Source of the DNA: Achatina immaculata
Lineage: Eukaryota > Mollusca > Gastropoda > Stylommatophora > Achatinidae
Reading direction: 5' to 3'
NCBI GenBank assembly: GCA_009760885.1
Contig: CM019719.1
Span: 28,143,084 to 28,207,083 of the forward strand
Length of the DNA: 64,000 nt
A program made the translations under genes and the position numbers. The notes beneath the pieces were generated by a model. That model saw nothing but the letters and a program-made list of their open reading frames with translations, ran no database searches and was not told the origin of the DNA. Positions 23,768-34,621 of this stretch are shown here, one piece after another; positions within the stretch are counted from its first letter, which is position 1, and each line of letters begins with the position of its first letter.

Positions 23768-24112
23768 AGTCTTCATCTAAACATTACACCACTTCACCAG
23801 TCTTCATCTAAACATTACACCACTTCACCAGTCTTCATCTAAACATTACACCACTTCACCATTCTTCATCTAAACATTACACCACTTCACCAGTCTTCAT
23901 CTAAACATTACACCACTTCACCATTCTTCATCTAAACATTACACTACTTCACCAGTCTTCATCTAAACATTACACTACTTCAACATTCTTCATCTAAACA
24001 TTACACTACTTCACCAGTCTTCATCTAAACATTACACTACTTCAACATTCTTCATCTAAACATTACACCACTTCACCAGTCTTCTTCTAAACATTACACC
24101 ACTTCACCACAC
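23768..24112. repeat. 31-bp minisatellite, 11 copies
   Basis: Unit is CTTCATCTAAACATTACACC then ACTTCACCAGT. CCAGT and CCATT ends alternate through part of the array, giving a 62-bp pattern. Confidence 0.96.
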
Positions 24113-24261
24113 GCACTCTTTAACGCAGCTTCTTGCAAGTCCTCCTTTTTCTGTTTTCTCTAAGTCCTATCTTTTTCTTTTATTATTTCTTTTCTATTTC
24201 TGTCTGTCACGTATCATTCGTGTGAATTTATTTATATATTTGTTCCTATTTCCCTTGTTCT

Positions 24262-24337
24262 TAGTCCTGTATGTTTATGTATGATCTTAGTCCTGTATGT
24301 TTATGTATGATCTTAGTCCTGTATGTTTATGTATGAT
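24262..24337. repeat. 26-bp repeat, three copies
   Basis: TTAGTCCTGTATGTTTATGT plus ATGATC, three nearly perfect copies. Confidence 0.93.
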
Positions 24338-24367
24338 TAAAGTGTAAACAGCAACTTCACAACTGTG

Positions 24368-24467
24368 TGCTCGTTAATTAATAAAGCTGTTCCTACTTTT
24401 GCGTTAAACCCGTGATAATCTCGCGCCCCCGGGCGCTTTATCGCCTGAGTTATGAGCTCACGTGGGT
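24368..24467 (-). repeat. tRNA-like SINE head plus shared 34-bp body
   Basis: On the minus strand TAACTCAGGCGATAAAGCGC resembles a tRNA D-arm/A-box. About 45 bases on, CACGGGTTTAACGC resembles a decayed T-arm/B-box. It continues into AGTAGGAACAGCTTTATTAA, which also occurs on the minus strand at 2918-2951. This fits a decayed tRNA-derived SINE. It is too diverged to call a tRNA gene. Confidence 0.4.
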
Positions 24468-25059
24468 TTCTTTCACCCTCAGAGTGGATCCAGGACCGGG
24501 GGGGGGGAGGGGGGGGGGGGGAACATTCATAACAAGGTCCACTTTCCACAGGGCACATGTCTGGTCTGTATTCTGCTGGCCAGACAGCGATAGCGTAACA
24601 ACCTTGTTTGCTCGGTGAACTGCTTGGAGTTAAGATTAGAGGTTTGACAAGAGATGATTCGTTGGTTCTGAGAATTCTGTGATTTATCTAAACATCACTT
24701 CATCTCGCTCGCTGTTATGGTTGCGTAGGTATAGTTTCTTTCCCGAAAGCACAGAATCTGGTCTGAGTACTTTTCTTCTGTTTAAAAAAGAAAATGGTAA
24801 TGAAAATAGCCTGAACAAAGAGCAGGGATGTCTTACCACTTACTCCTTACAGAAAGAAAGAAAGAAAAAAAATTATCCAGTCAAAGTTATTGGTGCTACC
24901 ATTATGCTCACTCGCTTTACAGTGTAGAGGGCACATACCTCGTTGAGAACGGAGAAATCAGCTTTGAGGGACAGTTTTATGCAGACCAGTGTACCCTGCC
25001 TGGGCCACACGATAGGCTTGCCCTGGCCTTTTGCTAGCGATGTCGATGTGGCATTCTCT
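24468..25059. other. spacer with G runs, no supported gene
   Basis: G runs at 24499-24521. No recognisable coding or repeat structure beyond them. Confidence 0.4.
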
Positions 25060-25375
25060 ACATCTCAAACATTCTCTCCATCTCAGCCCATTATTATCTC
25101 CATATGGCCGCCTTTATTCCCTCTATCTCACCTCTATGCTCTCACTCCTTTATTCTCTTTATCTTACCTCTTTATTCTCTCCATCTCATCCATTTATTTT
25201 ATCCCATTGCATCCTTCTGTTCTCTTAATCTCACCCCTTTAATCTCTCCATCTCACCCCTTTACTCTCTCCATCTCACCCATTTACTCTCTCCATCTCAC
25301 CCCTTTACTCTCTCCATCTCACCCCTTTACTCTCTCCATCTCACCCCTTTACTCTCTCCATCTCACCCTTGTTGA
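25060..25375. repeat. 22-bp minisatellite, diverged left side
   Basis: Units of ACCCCTTTACTCTCTCCATC plus TC. The five rightmost copies are almost perfect and the left ones increasingly diverged. A 129-residue frame runs through it because the array is T/C-rich. Confidence 0.92.
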
Positions 25376-25573
25376 ATACTGTTTTATTGGCTTGAAAGTG
25401 GAGAAAGTTCTGATCGTTTGTCTCCGGCCTGCAGGGCGAGGAACACCGTATTTACACTGTATGCACATCTGCCAATGGCGAAATGAAAAATAAGATTATC
25501 CCGTTTAGTTTTGATGTGCGAATAAGAGACCGCGGGAGGTGGGGAAAAGAAAAGAAAAAAAATGTAACTTCAC

Positions 25574-26115
25574 CTGAGAGGGAGAGGGAGAGAGAGAGAA
25601 AGAGAGAGAAAAGAGAGAGAGAAAGAGAGAAAGAGAGGGAGGGAGAGAGAAAGAGAGAGGGAGAGAGTGAGAGAGAGAAAGAGAGAGAGGGAAAGAGAGA
25701 GAGAAAGATAGAGTGAGGGAGAGAGAGAGATGAGAGAGAAGGAGAAAATGAGAGAGAGAGGGGAGAGAGTGGGAGAGAGAGAAAGAGAGAAAAAGAGAGG
25801 AGGAGAGAGAGGGAGAGAGAGAGAGAAAGAGAGAACGAGAATGAGAAAGAGGGAGTTAGAGAGAGAGAAAGAGAGAGAGAAAGAGGGAGATAGAGAATGA
25901 ATGAATGAATGAATAATCTTTATTTTTCAAGGGTAAAGAATTGGGCACGTAGAGAAAGAGAGAGAGAAAGAGGAGATAGAGAGAGAGAAAGAGGGAGAGA
26001 GAGAGAAAAAGAGGGAGATAGAGAAAGAGAAAGAGAGGGAGAGAAAAAGAGAGGGAGAGAGAAAGAGAGAGAGGGAGAGAGAAAGAGAGAGGATGAGAGA
26101 GTGAAGGAGAGAGCC
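25574..26115. repeat. GA-rich microsatellite split by a retroelement end
   Basis: GAGA/GAAA tracts cover 25574-25892 and 25954-26115. Between them lies a minus-strand retroelement 3' end: (ATTC)n tail, CTTTATTTTT complement, and GAATTGGGCAC, as at 16980-17040. The element inserted in, or seeded, the GA tract. Confidence 0.9.
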
Positions 26116-26744
26116 AAATTCATGGATACCTTACAATTTCGATGTTACATAATACTTAATTCTGCGTAACAGAAAACAAAGAACAGATACTCAGGCTTGT
26201 GCAAGGTATCGAAAGAAATAATTAACACTCGAGTAATCTAAGCGGTGATAGTACCAAGTATAATAATGTTTATGTTGCTAATTTATATACCGTTACACAG
26301 AATGTCTTCACATCGAATACGTCGTACACCAGTTCATGAAGTCCATTTGGCCGGAAGGATAAATACATGTTTATTTACACAGTTGTCTCTTGTATCATGC
26401 ACGTAGAATTTCTACCAGTTCATCGAGGATCTCAGTCTTAATATGCATATAAATATGCAACCTTAGTGAACAGTTTTTTTTTCTTTCGCTCTCTGGAGCC
26501 ATCAACGAATTCAATCTAAATATGCAGATTACTCTGGTCTACTTGGACCTCGTTAAATGAACTGTCAACGAAGTATAAATCTAGATCTTTCATTTCCCTA
26601 CTCACTGTATCGACGTCTGTTGGTTAGCTCTCTTAAGAACCTATACCAAACTAGCTCGTAGTTTCATCACATCAGCATTAGTCTGCTTCTATATCTCTGT
26701 CTGTTTCGCTATGTGCTCTTCTGTCTATTTCTATCTACACAGTT
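26116..26744. other. no supported gene
   Basis: AT-rich single-copy-looking sequence without recognised signals. Confidence 0.4.
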
Positions 26745-26960
26745 CTCTTGGTCCCGCTTTACTTATCTGAGTTCTATCTACACAGTTCTCTTGGTCCCGA
26801 TTTACTTATCTGAGTTCTGTCTACACAGTTCTCTTGGTCCCAATTTACTTCTCTGAATCTCTGTCTGACAGAGTGCCCAAGTATCGTAGTGTCGGGGTAT
26901 CGTAGTGCCCGAGTATCGTAGTGTCCGAGTATCTTCGTCCCCGAGTATCTGGTTATCATC
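26745..26960. repeat. 43-bp repeat (3 copies) followed by 15-bp repeat
   Basis: TCTACACAGTTCTCTTGGTC recurs at about 43-bp spacing three times. From 26878, GAGTATCGTAGTGTC-type units of about 15 bp recur five or six times. Confidence 0.9.
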
Positions 26961-28271
26961 GTCCCTGAGTACTTTGGTGTCGGAGTTTTAGTTCTGCTCC
27001 TGAGTCGTGCGTACCTCTCTGTGCACTCTCCTGCACCTCCTCTGAATCCTTGTATCCTCTGCTTTCGCATCCTCCTATCTTCTCATCCTTGCATCCTCCG
27101 TGGCTCCTCTTTTTATCTTGAAGTCCAGCTTGATAGACTGACCAAATGGTATTTTTGCTCCGCCCCATGATCTCCACTGGTTTATATGTGTGTCCCGATT
27201 GGTTCTTGAGTCATAACCTGTCAGGTTAGTGTTCTTGAATGCCCAGCCCTTTTCCTGTGGCATTTTCTACCTCTACTGTCTGATTTCTAGTCCTTGTCTT
27301 TATTCGTTGTGTCCAGTTCACAGACTATCCGTCGCTAACAAGTCTTTTGGCTTTTCTTAAATCCGTCTATTTTCAATGTCTATTTTATCACCTCTGGCAA
27401 ATTGTTCTCGAGCGTTTGCAATTTGTCGGCAGTTAACCATCTGTCATCCTATTCTTAGATCTAGTGCGCCGACTGTGTGTCATCACCTGTTATTACTGGA
27501 CTATTTTACTTCCAAGCCTATTTCTTTAGCAATTCTCTTATCTCGGCGTCATTGTGTCTGCCTTTTCTATTCGCCCGTTTCTTCTGTTTATATTTGTCAG
27601 CGTCCAGTCGTAATGGTCTATCACTAATGTCTTGGGAACTGGTTTTCTACCTAACTTTTCTGTTCTCATTAGATGTTAACTATTATAACTAAAATATGTA
27701 TTCATAATTCTAATTACAAGGGGCTATGCTATAGAAGTTCTAGAAAGCCCTCTTTTTTAAATTAAAAATCTCTTTAAAAAAAAACATGTTGATTGCGAGC
27801 TTGCCAAGATGTTAATCGTGGTGGAGGAGGCTGAGACATGGAGGAGTTAAAAAGAGGGGATCACTACACGAGGAGACTTGTAATTTCTGCACGTTTGTTT
27901 ACATAACAAACGTGGACGGCGGTTGAGCTATCCCGTGCGCAATTATCTGTGCGCTTGCATCTTTGTATATTCCGTTCTAGCCATGAGATACGCCCCTGTC
28001 AGATTCTGTGCTTCATTACATAAATACAGGTTTCTTATACTGCTAGCAGGGAAGTCAAGGCGGGGTTGTTCCGAGGTACAGCCATCACTAAGAGATCGTT
28101 GTGCCTCATTTAGAGACGGTTCACACGGTGGCCGTGAGGTTCGTTTACATGCATCCCTTATTTTTAACAAAAATAAATAGTTAAATAAACCAAATCTAGC
28201 ATTCATTTTGCATTATTTTTATGTACAGTTAAGTGTATATTATAATATATATTTCAAGCATATATACTGGT
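26961..28271. other. no supported gene
   Basis: Several frames of 60-98 residues on both strands, none with a recognisable domain. Sequence looks single-copy within the window. Confidence 0.4.
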
Positions 28272-28390
28272 TTTGTAAAACGCCATCTGGAAGCCACTGC
28301 AGTGTGGTTCCTTAGAAGAATGCTAAGAATACAATGGACAGCAAAGAAATCAAACGAGGCGGTTCTGAGAGAGGCTGGAGAGATGAGACA
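28272..28390 (+). pseudogene. LINE reverse transcriptase C-terminal fragment F
   Basis: The frame reads VKRHLEATAVWFLRRMLRIQ, then WTAKKSNEAVLREAGEMRQE, and a stop. This is the widespread non-LTR polymerase C-terminal motif (MWFlRRMLRIxWTxkxTNEaVLreAG). Fragments A-D carry the equivalent CYRRVLQISWTQKRTNISIL from a different subfamily. It is truncated at both ends with no catalytic core. It lies just upstream of S1 copy 2. Confidence 0.75.
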
Positions 28391-28429
28391 AGAATAACAA
28401 AAGTCAGAATAAATTCGTAGGACACCTTC

Positions 28430-28775
28430 TACGGTGAGGTCTGTACTTGTGCTATCTCCCTGTAACTGCGAGCTGGTGTTCTTTGCAGCCGATGCTGTGG
28501 AGGCGTTGAGGCACAGCATCGTATCGGCGTGGGGGGACGGGTTATGGCAGGTATTTTTTCGGTCCCGGAGTACAGCTAAAAGAAGTAGGGGGGTGTGTAA
28601 TTCTTCTTTAGCAGACTCCACCGCCATGGGAACTATGGCAACCACTGCCCCGTTAATCAGGCTAGGCCTATAACTGTACCACGGAGAGGTGGGACAGGGT
28701 CTTGGTCAGCTATGGTTCGCTAACCCTGACGCTAGCATATCAGCTAAGGGTCGCTGATTGCCTCATCGGACAGCC
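28430..28775 (-). repeat. SINE-like repeat S1, copy 2 (unexpanded)
   Basis: Plus-strand landmarks are TTTGCAGCCGATGCTGTGGA, TTGAGGCACAGCAT, CGGGTTATGGCAGG, CTTCTTTAGCAGACTCCACC, GCCATGGGAACTATGGCAAC and TCAGCTATGGTTCGCTAACC. All recur in reverse complement in copy 3 (40610-40978). The distal segment shows TCAGCTA at 28706 and again at 28740, a 34-bp spacing that matters for the array at 17156-18690. Confidence 0.85.
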
Positions 28776-28854
28776 TCTTCACACAACCCCCCCTCCCCAC
28801 CTCAGCTAGAATACTTAGAAAGATAGAAGGCAAAAGAGATCGAGGTAGAGAGAA

Positions 28855-28900
<46 letters not shown>

Positions 28901-29489
28901 TGCCGGACGGAGTAACAAGATGGCACGGACAGAGAACACCAGCACAGCTTATAATCAGCACTCGCCATAGGGAACTGAAAAAAAACACATGATCACCAAC
29001 GACAGCCTGCAGTAATAGATAGACTGATACTGATTTTCTAATTCTTTCCCAAGAAAATAAATCATGTTAACTAATACACGAGTAATTTCGAAATACTGAC
29101 TTCTTCCTTACAACAGGACACGTTTATGTACTGTTAGTTTGCAGTTACAACCTTTTCAGCTTTTCCTTCATGATAATAAATATTATTATTATATTATTGA
29201 TTAAACTGAATGGTGTAAAGTTACTCTAGTAACAAAGACAGGCAGATGAGCGTGGTTCAGTTTTACAAAAAGACAGAAAGAGAGAGGAATGAGTGCATGA
29301 TCGAGAATGGCAGAAAATAATACGCACTAATCTTTTCGTCACTCTCTCTCTTGTCCTCTTCGTGATGCCGTTATCAAGCTCATATTACTCTTGTCACATA
29401 TCTCGTCATAGTGTGTAACAGCTATGTTTTAGTTTCGTCATCTGTGACTTTTTTTGTGATGTACCATTGAATATTGTTTTCGTTACCCA
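28776..29489. other. spacer with GA run, no supported gene
   Basis: GA repeat at 28857-28900. No domain is seen in the frames present. Confidence 0.45.
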
Positions 29490-29835
29490 CCTAAATAATT
29501 ATAGGAATTGCTGTATTACTTTCATTGCCCACCTAAGTCATTATCGGAATCACTGTATTACTTTCATTGCCCACCTGCGTCATTATAGGAAGTGCTGTAT
29601 TATTTTCATTACCCACCTAAGTCATTATAAGAATCGCTGTATTACTTTCATTGCCCACCTAAGACATTATAGGAATTGCTGTATTACTTTCATTACCCAC
29701 CTAAGTCATTATAGGAATCGTTGTATTACTTTCATTGCCCACCTGAGTCATTATAAGAATCGCTGTATTACTTTCATTGCCCGCCTGAGTCATTATAAGA
29801 ATTGCTGTATTACTTTCATCATCTGTCTTTCCACG
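29490..29835. repeat. 42-bp minisatellite, 8 copies
   Basis: Unit contains CACCTAAGTCATTATAGGAA and CGCTGTATTACTTTCATTG. Since 42 is a multiple of three it stays open and would encode a 14-residue repeat (HLSHYRNRCITFIA) in a 211-residue frame. Treated as an artefact. Confidence 0.95.
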
Positions 29836-29984
29836 TTGTGTAGAATGACAACAAGAATGAGCTACTTTCATCATCTGCATATAACAGATCATCTGCCTAT
29901 CACAGATCATCTACCTATCACAGTCTGCAACATTTTATATTTTTGTATCACAATATCTCACATAATAAGGATGAAAAGGCATAG

Positions 29985-30360
29985 TCTTTCATCATTTACA
30001 TCATCAAATTATGTAACATGTATGTTTACTTTCATCATTTACATCATCAAATTATGTAACATTTATGTTTACTTTCATCATTTACATCATCAAATTATGT
30101 AACATTTATGTTTACTTTCATCATTTACATCATCAAATTATGTAACATGTATGTTTACTTTCATCATTTACATCATCAAATTATGTAACATTTATGTTTA
30201 CTTTCATCATTTACATCATCAAATTATGTAACATTTATGTTTACTTTCATCATTTACATCATCAAATTATGTAACATGTATGTTTACTTTCATCATTTAC
30301 ATGTTCCAATTATGTAACATTTATGTTTACTTTCGTCATTTGTATCATCAAAATATGTAA
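29985..30360. repeat. 43-bp minisatellite, 8 copies
   Basis: Unit is TTTCATCATTTACATCATCA then AATTATGTAACATGTATGTTTAC. CATGTATG and CATTTATG variants follow a partly regular order. Confidence 0.95.
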
Positions 30361-30975
30361 TGTCTATGTTTACCTTCACATATTTGTTCACTTAGGTCAT
30401 TTACATAATGAGATTCTGTAATAGCTATGTTTACTTTTATTACTGCTTGCACCAGTTTCTCTAAAAGCTGTGTTTACTTTCATCTTTTGCATCAAACAAT
30501 TTCTATAACATTTACGTGTACCTCACCATATTCTGTAACATAGAAGTTTATTTTTATCTTTTACATCACCAAATTACATAGCATAAAATTCTGTAACAGC
30601 TACGTGTGCTTTCGTCGTTTACTTCATTGAATTCTGTAACATCTACGTCCACTTTCATCATCTATCTCACCAAATTCTGTAACATCTACGTCTACTTTCA
30701 TCATCTGTCTCATCAAATTCTGTAATATCTACGTCTACTTTCATCATCTGTCTCATCAAATTCTGTAACATCTACGTCTACTTTCATCATCTGTCTCATC
30801 AAATTCTGTAACATCTACGTCTACTTTCATCATCTGTCTCACCAAATTCTGTAACATCTACGTCTACTTTCATCATCTGTCTCACCAAATTCTGTAACAT
30901 CTACGTCTGCTTTCATCATCTGTCTCACCAAATTCTGTAACATCTACGTCTGCTTTCATCATCTACCTAACCACA
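30361..30975. repeat. 43-bp minisatellite related to its left neighbour
   Basis: From 30615, units of TTTCATCATCTGTCTCATCA then AATTCTGTAACATCTACGTCTAC. The period and layout match the array at 29985-30360 (TTTCATCAT.T..CATCAAATT.TGTAACAT), so both derive from one ancestral unit. 30361-30614 holds decayed intermediate units. Confidence 0.93.
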
Positions 30976-31619
30976 TCATTTAACAGTTGTTATGTTTTTT
31001 TCTTTTACTTTGTAAATCTAATTCTCCAAAGTAAGTAAAGTTTACTTTACGTGGTAAATGTCTTCAGAAAGTAAAGTCCAAATCCTGTAGCCAGTTTTCT
31101 GCATGCACTCCAACTTTTATTTATAAAATTCAAGGAACATAAGACTGAAGTTCCGTATTCCAAGGCCTGGCATTCACAATGTCAAGGTCGGCGTGCCTCA
31201 AATCAGAGACAGGGGGTGATGAGTTTACAGCAGAGAGGTAGGTAGAGAGGTGGTGGTAAACAAGAACTTTGCTCTTCCAGTGCGCTGCACTCAGTGGTAT
31301 TCTGTGTTGGTGGGTGAGGGGACACATGCACTGGGAGAATGCTCATACATAATCGATTCCCTATTTGCGAAAGTAGGATTCGTGTTAGTCCATGCTAACT
31401 GAGTGTTCTGGTTGAAAGTTGATTGGATGATTGGTGAGCCGATTAGTTTTGTGAACAGGTTGGACGGGTTGGTTAGTGGGTGGGTTGGCTGCTTGGGTGG
31501 ATTGGCAGTTGGTGAGTTGGTTGTGTTAGTTGGGCTAGTTTGGCGATTGGTGGGCTGATTGCTTTGTCAACTCGGTTGTTGGCTGATGTAATATTGCACA
31601 TGGTTGTGATTTATATACT
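30976..31619. other. spacer with TTGG-rich degenerate repeat, no supported gene
   Basis: 31410-31600 is a loose run of TGGTTGG/TTGGTGGG-like motifs, echoed at 34685-34840. The 65-residue minus-strand frame at 31327-31130 is unrecognised. Confidence 0.45.
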
Positions 31620-33000
31620 GTTTAAAAAAAAATAAATAAACGCAACACTACTGTAGTCGTAATGGACACAAAATTTCAAACTTGTATCATCATTTTATTT
31701 TACGGAATTAATGTTTCAATCTTGGCATGAAAAAACTTCAAGACTTTATCAATGAAATGATGTTCATTAAATTGTGTTTGGACTTTTATTCCTTGCGAAT
31801 GAGGCCTCCGTTTTAGTAAGGTGTATGGCCTCCTCTGGCCTGTGTCAGAGAACGACACCTGCTTCATATGGATCCAATTAACCGTTGGATTTGTTGTTGT
31901 GGGATGGCTGCCCACTCTTTCCGCAGTGCAAGAGACAACTGTCGGAGATTGGTTGTCGCCACGTCTCGCTGGTGGACTTGTCTGTTGAGTTCATCTCATT
32001 AGTGTTCTGTTGGGTTCATGTCTAATAACATGGATGGCCACGGAATGGACTGGACGTTGTAGTCAGCGAGGAACTGGGTGGTGAGTTGTGCCACATGAGG
32101 TCGAGCGTTATCGTGCTGAAAAATCGACCCTGGTGCAGTCAGAAGTGGAAGGACGTGAGGACGAAGAGTTTCAGCAATGTATCGTTGGGCATTCAGGCGT
32201 CCTTCAGTTTGCACCAGCTCACTTTTTCCCATGAAGTTGATCGTCTCTCACACTAGTACACACCCACCACCATGTGGAGGAGCCTCATCCACGCAGTTCT
32301 GGGCGTAGCGCTCATGGACTCTGCCGTAAACTCTTCTCCGTCTATCGTGTAGCTGGAGCAGAAAGAATGATTCATCACTAAACCAAACCCTTCTCCAGTA
32401 ATTCGCAACGCTCCATTGACTATGCTGGTTCGCCGGCTGCAGTCGGTTCTGGCGATGCCGGTCCATAAGAACAGGACCTCAGTAGGGTCTTCTAGCCCAA
32501 AGACCAGCGTCGTGCAGCCGGTTCCTGACCGTTTGATCTGAAATTCGACGAGCTGCTGTCATTGACTGGGCTGTTGATGACGCAGATGCAGATCGATTCT
32601 TGAGGTAACACAGCCGTATGAAGCGGTCTTTGGCAGGAGTTGTGGCTATGGGTCTTCCACTGCGCGGCCGGTCTGCAACTGAGCCAATTTCTTGAAATCT
32701 TCTCCAAAGGTGTTTCTAACCACATTAAATTGTCTGCCAACTAAACTTTGTGACTGTCCAGTCTGTAAATATCCAGTGACGATGAGTCGTTGTTCTGTAG
32801 TGAGATGAGCCATACTTGCGCATTGAATTTTCAAATGAATTGATTCGAGGAGCGTCAATCTTTTATAGGCATTCAGTAACACAGTCGGGTGAGTTTCATG
32901 TCCAGTAAATTTCACTGGATTCTCGTGAACCTGTCATGAGTTATTGTCAAAAATGCTGTTTTGACTTGTGTCGCTTTTCTGTGCTCATGAATTATCTGCT
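31620..33000 (-). mobile_element. Tc1-like DNA transposon, decayed
   Basis: It carries a Tc1-type transposase pseudogene on the minus strand. The left end near 31615-31665 (ATACTGTTTAAAAAAAAATA, then AACGCAACACTACTG) looks like a Tc1 terminal repeat beside TA. The right end is not clear: TTGTGTCGCTTTTCTGTG near 32967-32985 is a weak reverse-complement match. A length near 1.4 kb is reasonable for the family. The right boundary is an estimate. Confidence 0.82.
31813..32813 (-). pseudogene. Tc1-like transposase pseudogene
   Basis: The start is taken at MAHLTTEQRLIV (32813), with an HTH region (QSQSLVGRQFNVVRNT). A frameshift near 32690 moves to the frame with SVADRPRSGRPIATTPAKDR and the second HTH (RRISDQTVRNRLHDAGLWAR). 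The catalytic triad is recognisable: first Asp in VWFSDESFFLL, second in IFQHDNARPHVAQL, and Glu in LDMNPTEH. Stops interrupt after ARRPY, after GGGCVLV (where a few residues also seem missing), immediately after NPTEH (two stops) and near GSI. The end matches the family's usual QARGGHTPY terminus at 31813. The span of 1001 bp fits a transposase of about 340 residues. Confidence 0.92.
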
Positions 33001-33074
33001 GTGTACAATTCAGGTCAGCACGTGAAGCTGATGTCCAAGTGAACGTTTCAGGCAATTTACCCTTGTCTGATCAG

Positions 33075-33165
33075 CTTCTTCTTCTTCGTTCGCTTCTACC
33101 ACCAAGACCGCCCTGTGATCCTACTGAATTTACGCCTGTGGTCCCCAATAAGTCCCGTCTTCTCA
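33075..33165 (-). repeat. SINE-like repeat S2, copy 2
   Basis: CTTCTTCTTCGTTCGCTTCT then ACCACCAAGACCGCCCTGTG, matching copy 1 at 1783. It breaks off into CTCACCAAATTCTGTAACAT, which is minisatellite sequence as at 30615-30975. Confidence 0.8.
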
Positions 33166-33490
33166 CCAAATTCTGTAACATCTACATTATGATTATAATT
33201 ACATAATTACCTCACCATATTCTGTAACGTAAATACACTTTCATACAGCATTGTTAACGTAGTACACTTTCATACAGCATTGTTAACGTAGTACACTTTC
33301 ATATAGCATTGTTAACGTAGAACACTTTCATACAGCATTGTTAACGTAGTACACTTTCATATAGCATTGTTAACGTAGTACACTTTCATATAGCATTGTT
33401 AACGTAGAACACTTTCATACAGCATTGTTAACGTAGAACACTTTCATACAGCATTGTTAACGTAGTACACTTTCATATAGCATTGTTAAC
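33166..33490. repeat. resumed minisatellite, then 29-bp array of about 9 copies
   Basis: 33166-33225 carries diverged units like those before 30975. From about 33228, GTAGTACACTTTCATACAGC plus ATTGTTAAC repeats nine times with TAC/TAT and GTAC/GAAC variants. Confidence 0.93.
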
Positions 33491-34589
33491 ATGACGGTGT
33501 GACCGCGGCGATTGTATCTTTCTCCAATGTCGCATTGTAATTTGCGAATGCACGTTATTACTTCTTTTTATTCACTTCCCAATTTCAGAATATCACCACA
33601 CGTGATACTATATGAATCACCACACGTGATACTATATGAATCACCACAACACTGAAATCTTAGTACTTATGATCACTATAAAATTCAGATAGTTCGTTCT
33701 TGAATCAAATTACTGTTCACTTTTAATACTCATCAAAGGAAATTCACAAGTATTACACTGAGACATCTCCGAAAACATTTTACACTGAGTTCCAAAAATA
33801 TCAGATCTTCTGCATTTCTCGTGCAGTACTAATAATCACTTTCTAACTTGAAATGCTATCTTCTGTCTGTCCTAAACTAATTCTGGTTCTAAACTGCTTC
33901 TCCAACTCCTGAATATCTATTTTCTGTACATATCCATCTGTTCTGTCTGTAGTTACTCTCATATCTATCCTTCTATTCTTCTGTTCTCTCCCTCTGTTTT
34001 CTCCCCCCACCCGACCCCCAAAATTGCTTACCTAGCTTATATATTGTAAGTCAGTTATATTGTAAGCACACACCTCTAGATCTTTCTATTGGTCAGCTGG
34101 TTGACTACATACTGACTGCGACTTCAGGATGAGTCGGTCCACTCTCTCTGGTCATCTTATTTGTCCGCCGGATTATTCATGTGTGCAAATTGCGACCTAA
34201 GATTACCAAATATGCCTCACATTTCAGTAAGTTTGTTGCGGCAGTTCCGTCTACTCAATTTTCTAGCGTGGGTAAACTCTTCTCATCCAGCAATAGGCGT
34301 TTGCGATACCTGACAGGAATTATTAGTCCACTTCTGTTTACACAGTGTCCGCCCGTCTGTCTCTATATGTACTACTGTTATATGAGTAAATCCTATTAGT
34401 CCATATCCAGCGTTCCTGTATCTAGCATTTCTAAGTATCTGCTTAATTCTGTCGTAATAATACTAATACCGTGGGAGTGTTCCTGTCCCATCGGTTCTAA
34501 AATTTTCCATCGTTTCTTACCTACATTCTACTCATCACTAACAATCATAAATATAATTTTTAAAATGCTAATAGTAATAATAGTACAAT

Positions 34590-34621
<32 letters not shown>

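Noticed and set aside
29250..29330. Similarity to 59545-59615 (TGGTTCAGTTTTAC.AAAAAGA and ATGGCAGAAA)
   Set aside because: Only about 20 continuous bases agree, with weak similarity after that. Too little to define a repeat by eye.
29467..30102. 211-residue frame with 14-residue repeats resembling a zinc-finger-like HxxHYRN pattern
   Set aside because: Produced by a 42-bp minisatellite. The His spacing is a repeat artefact, with no Cys pairs and no promoter or splice context.
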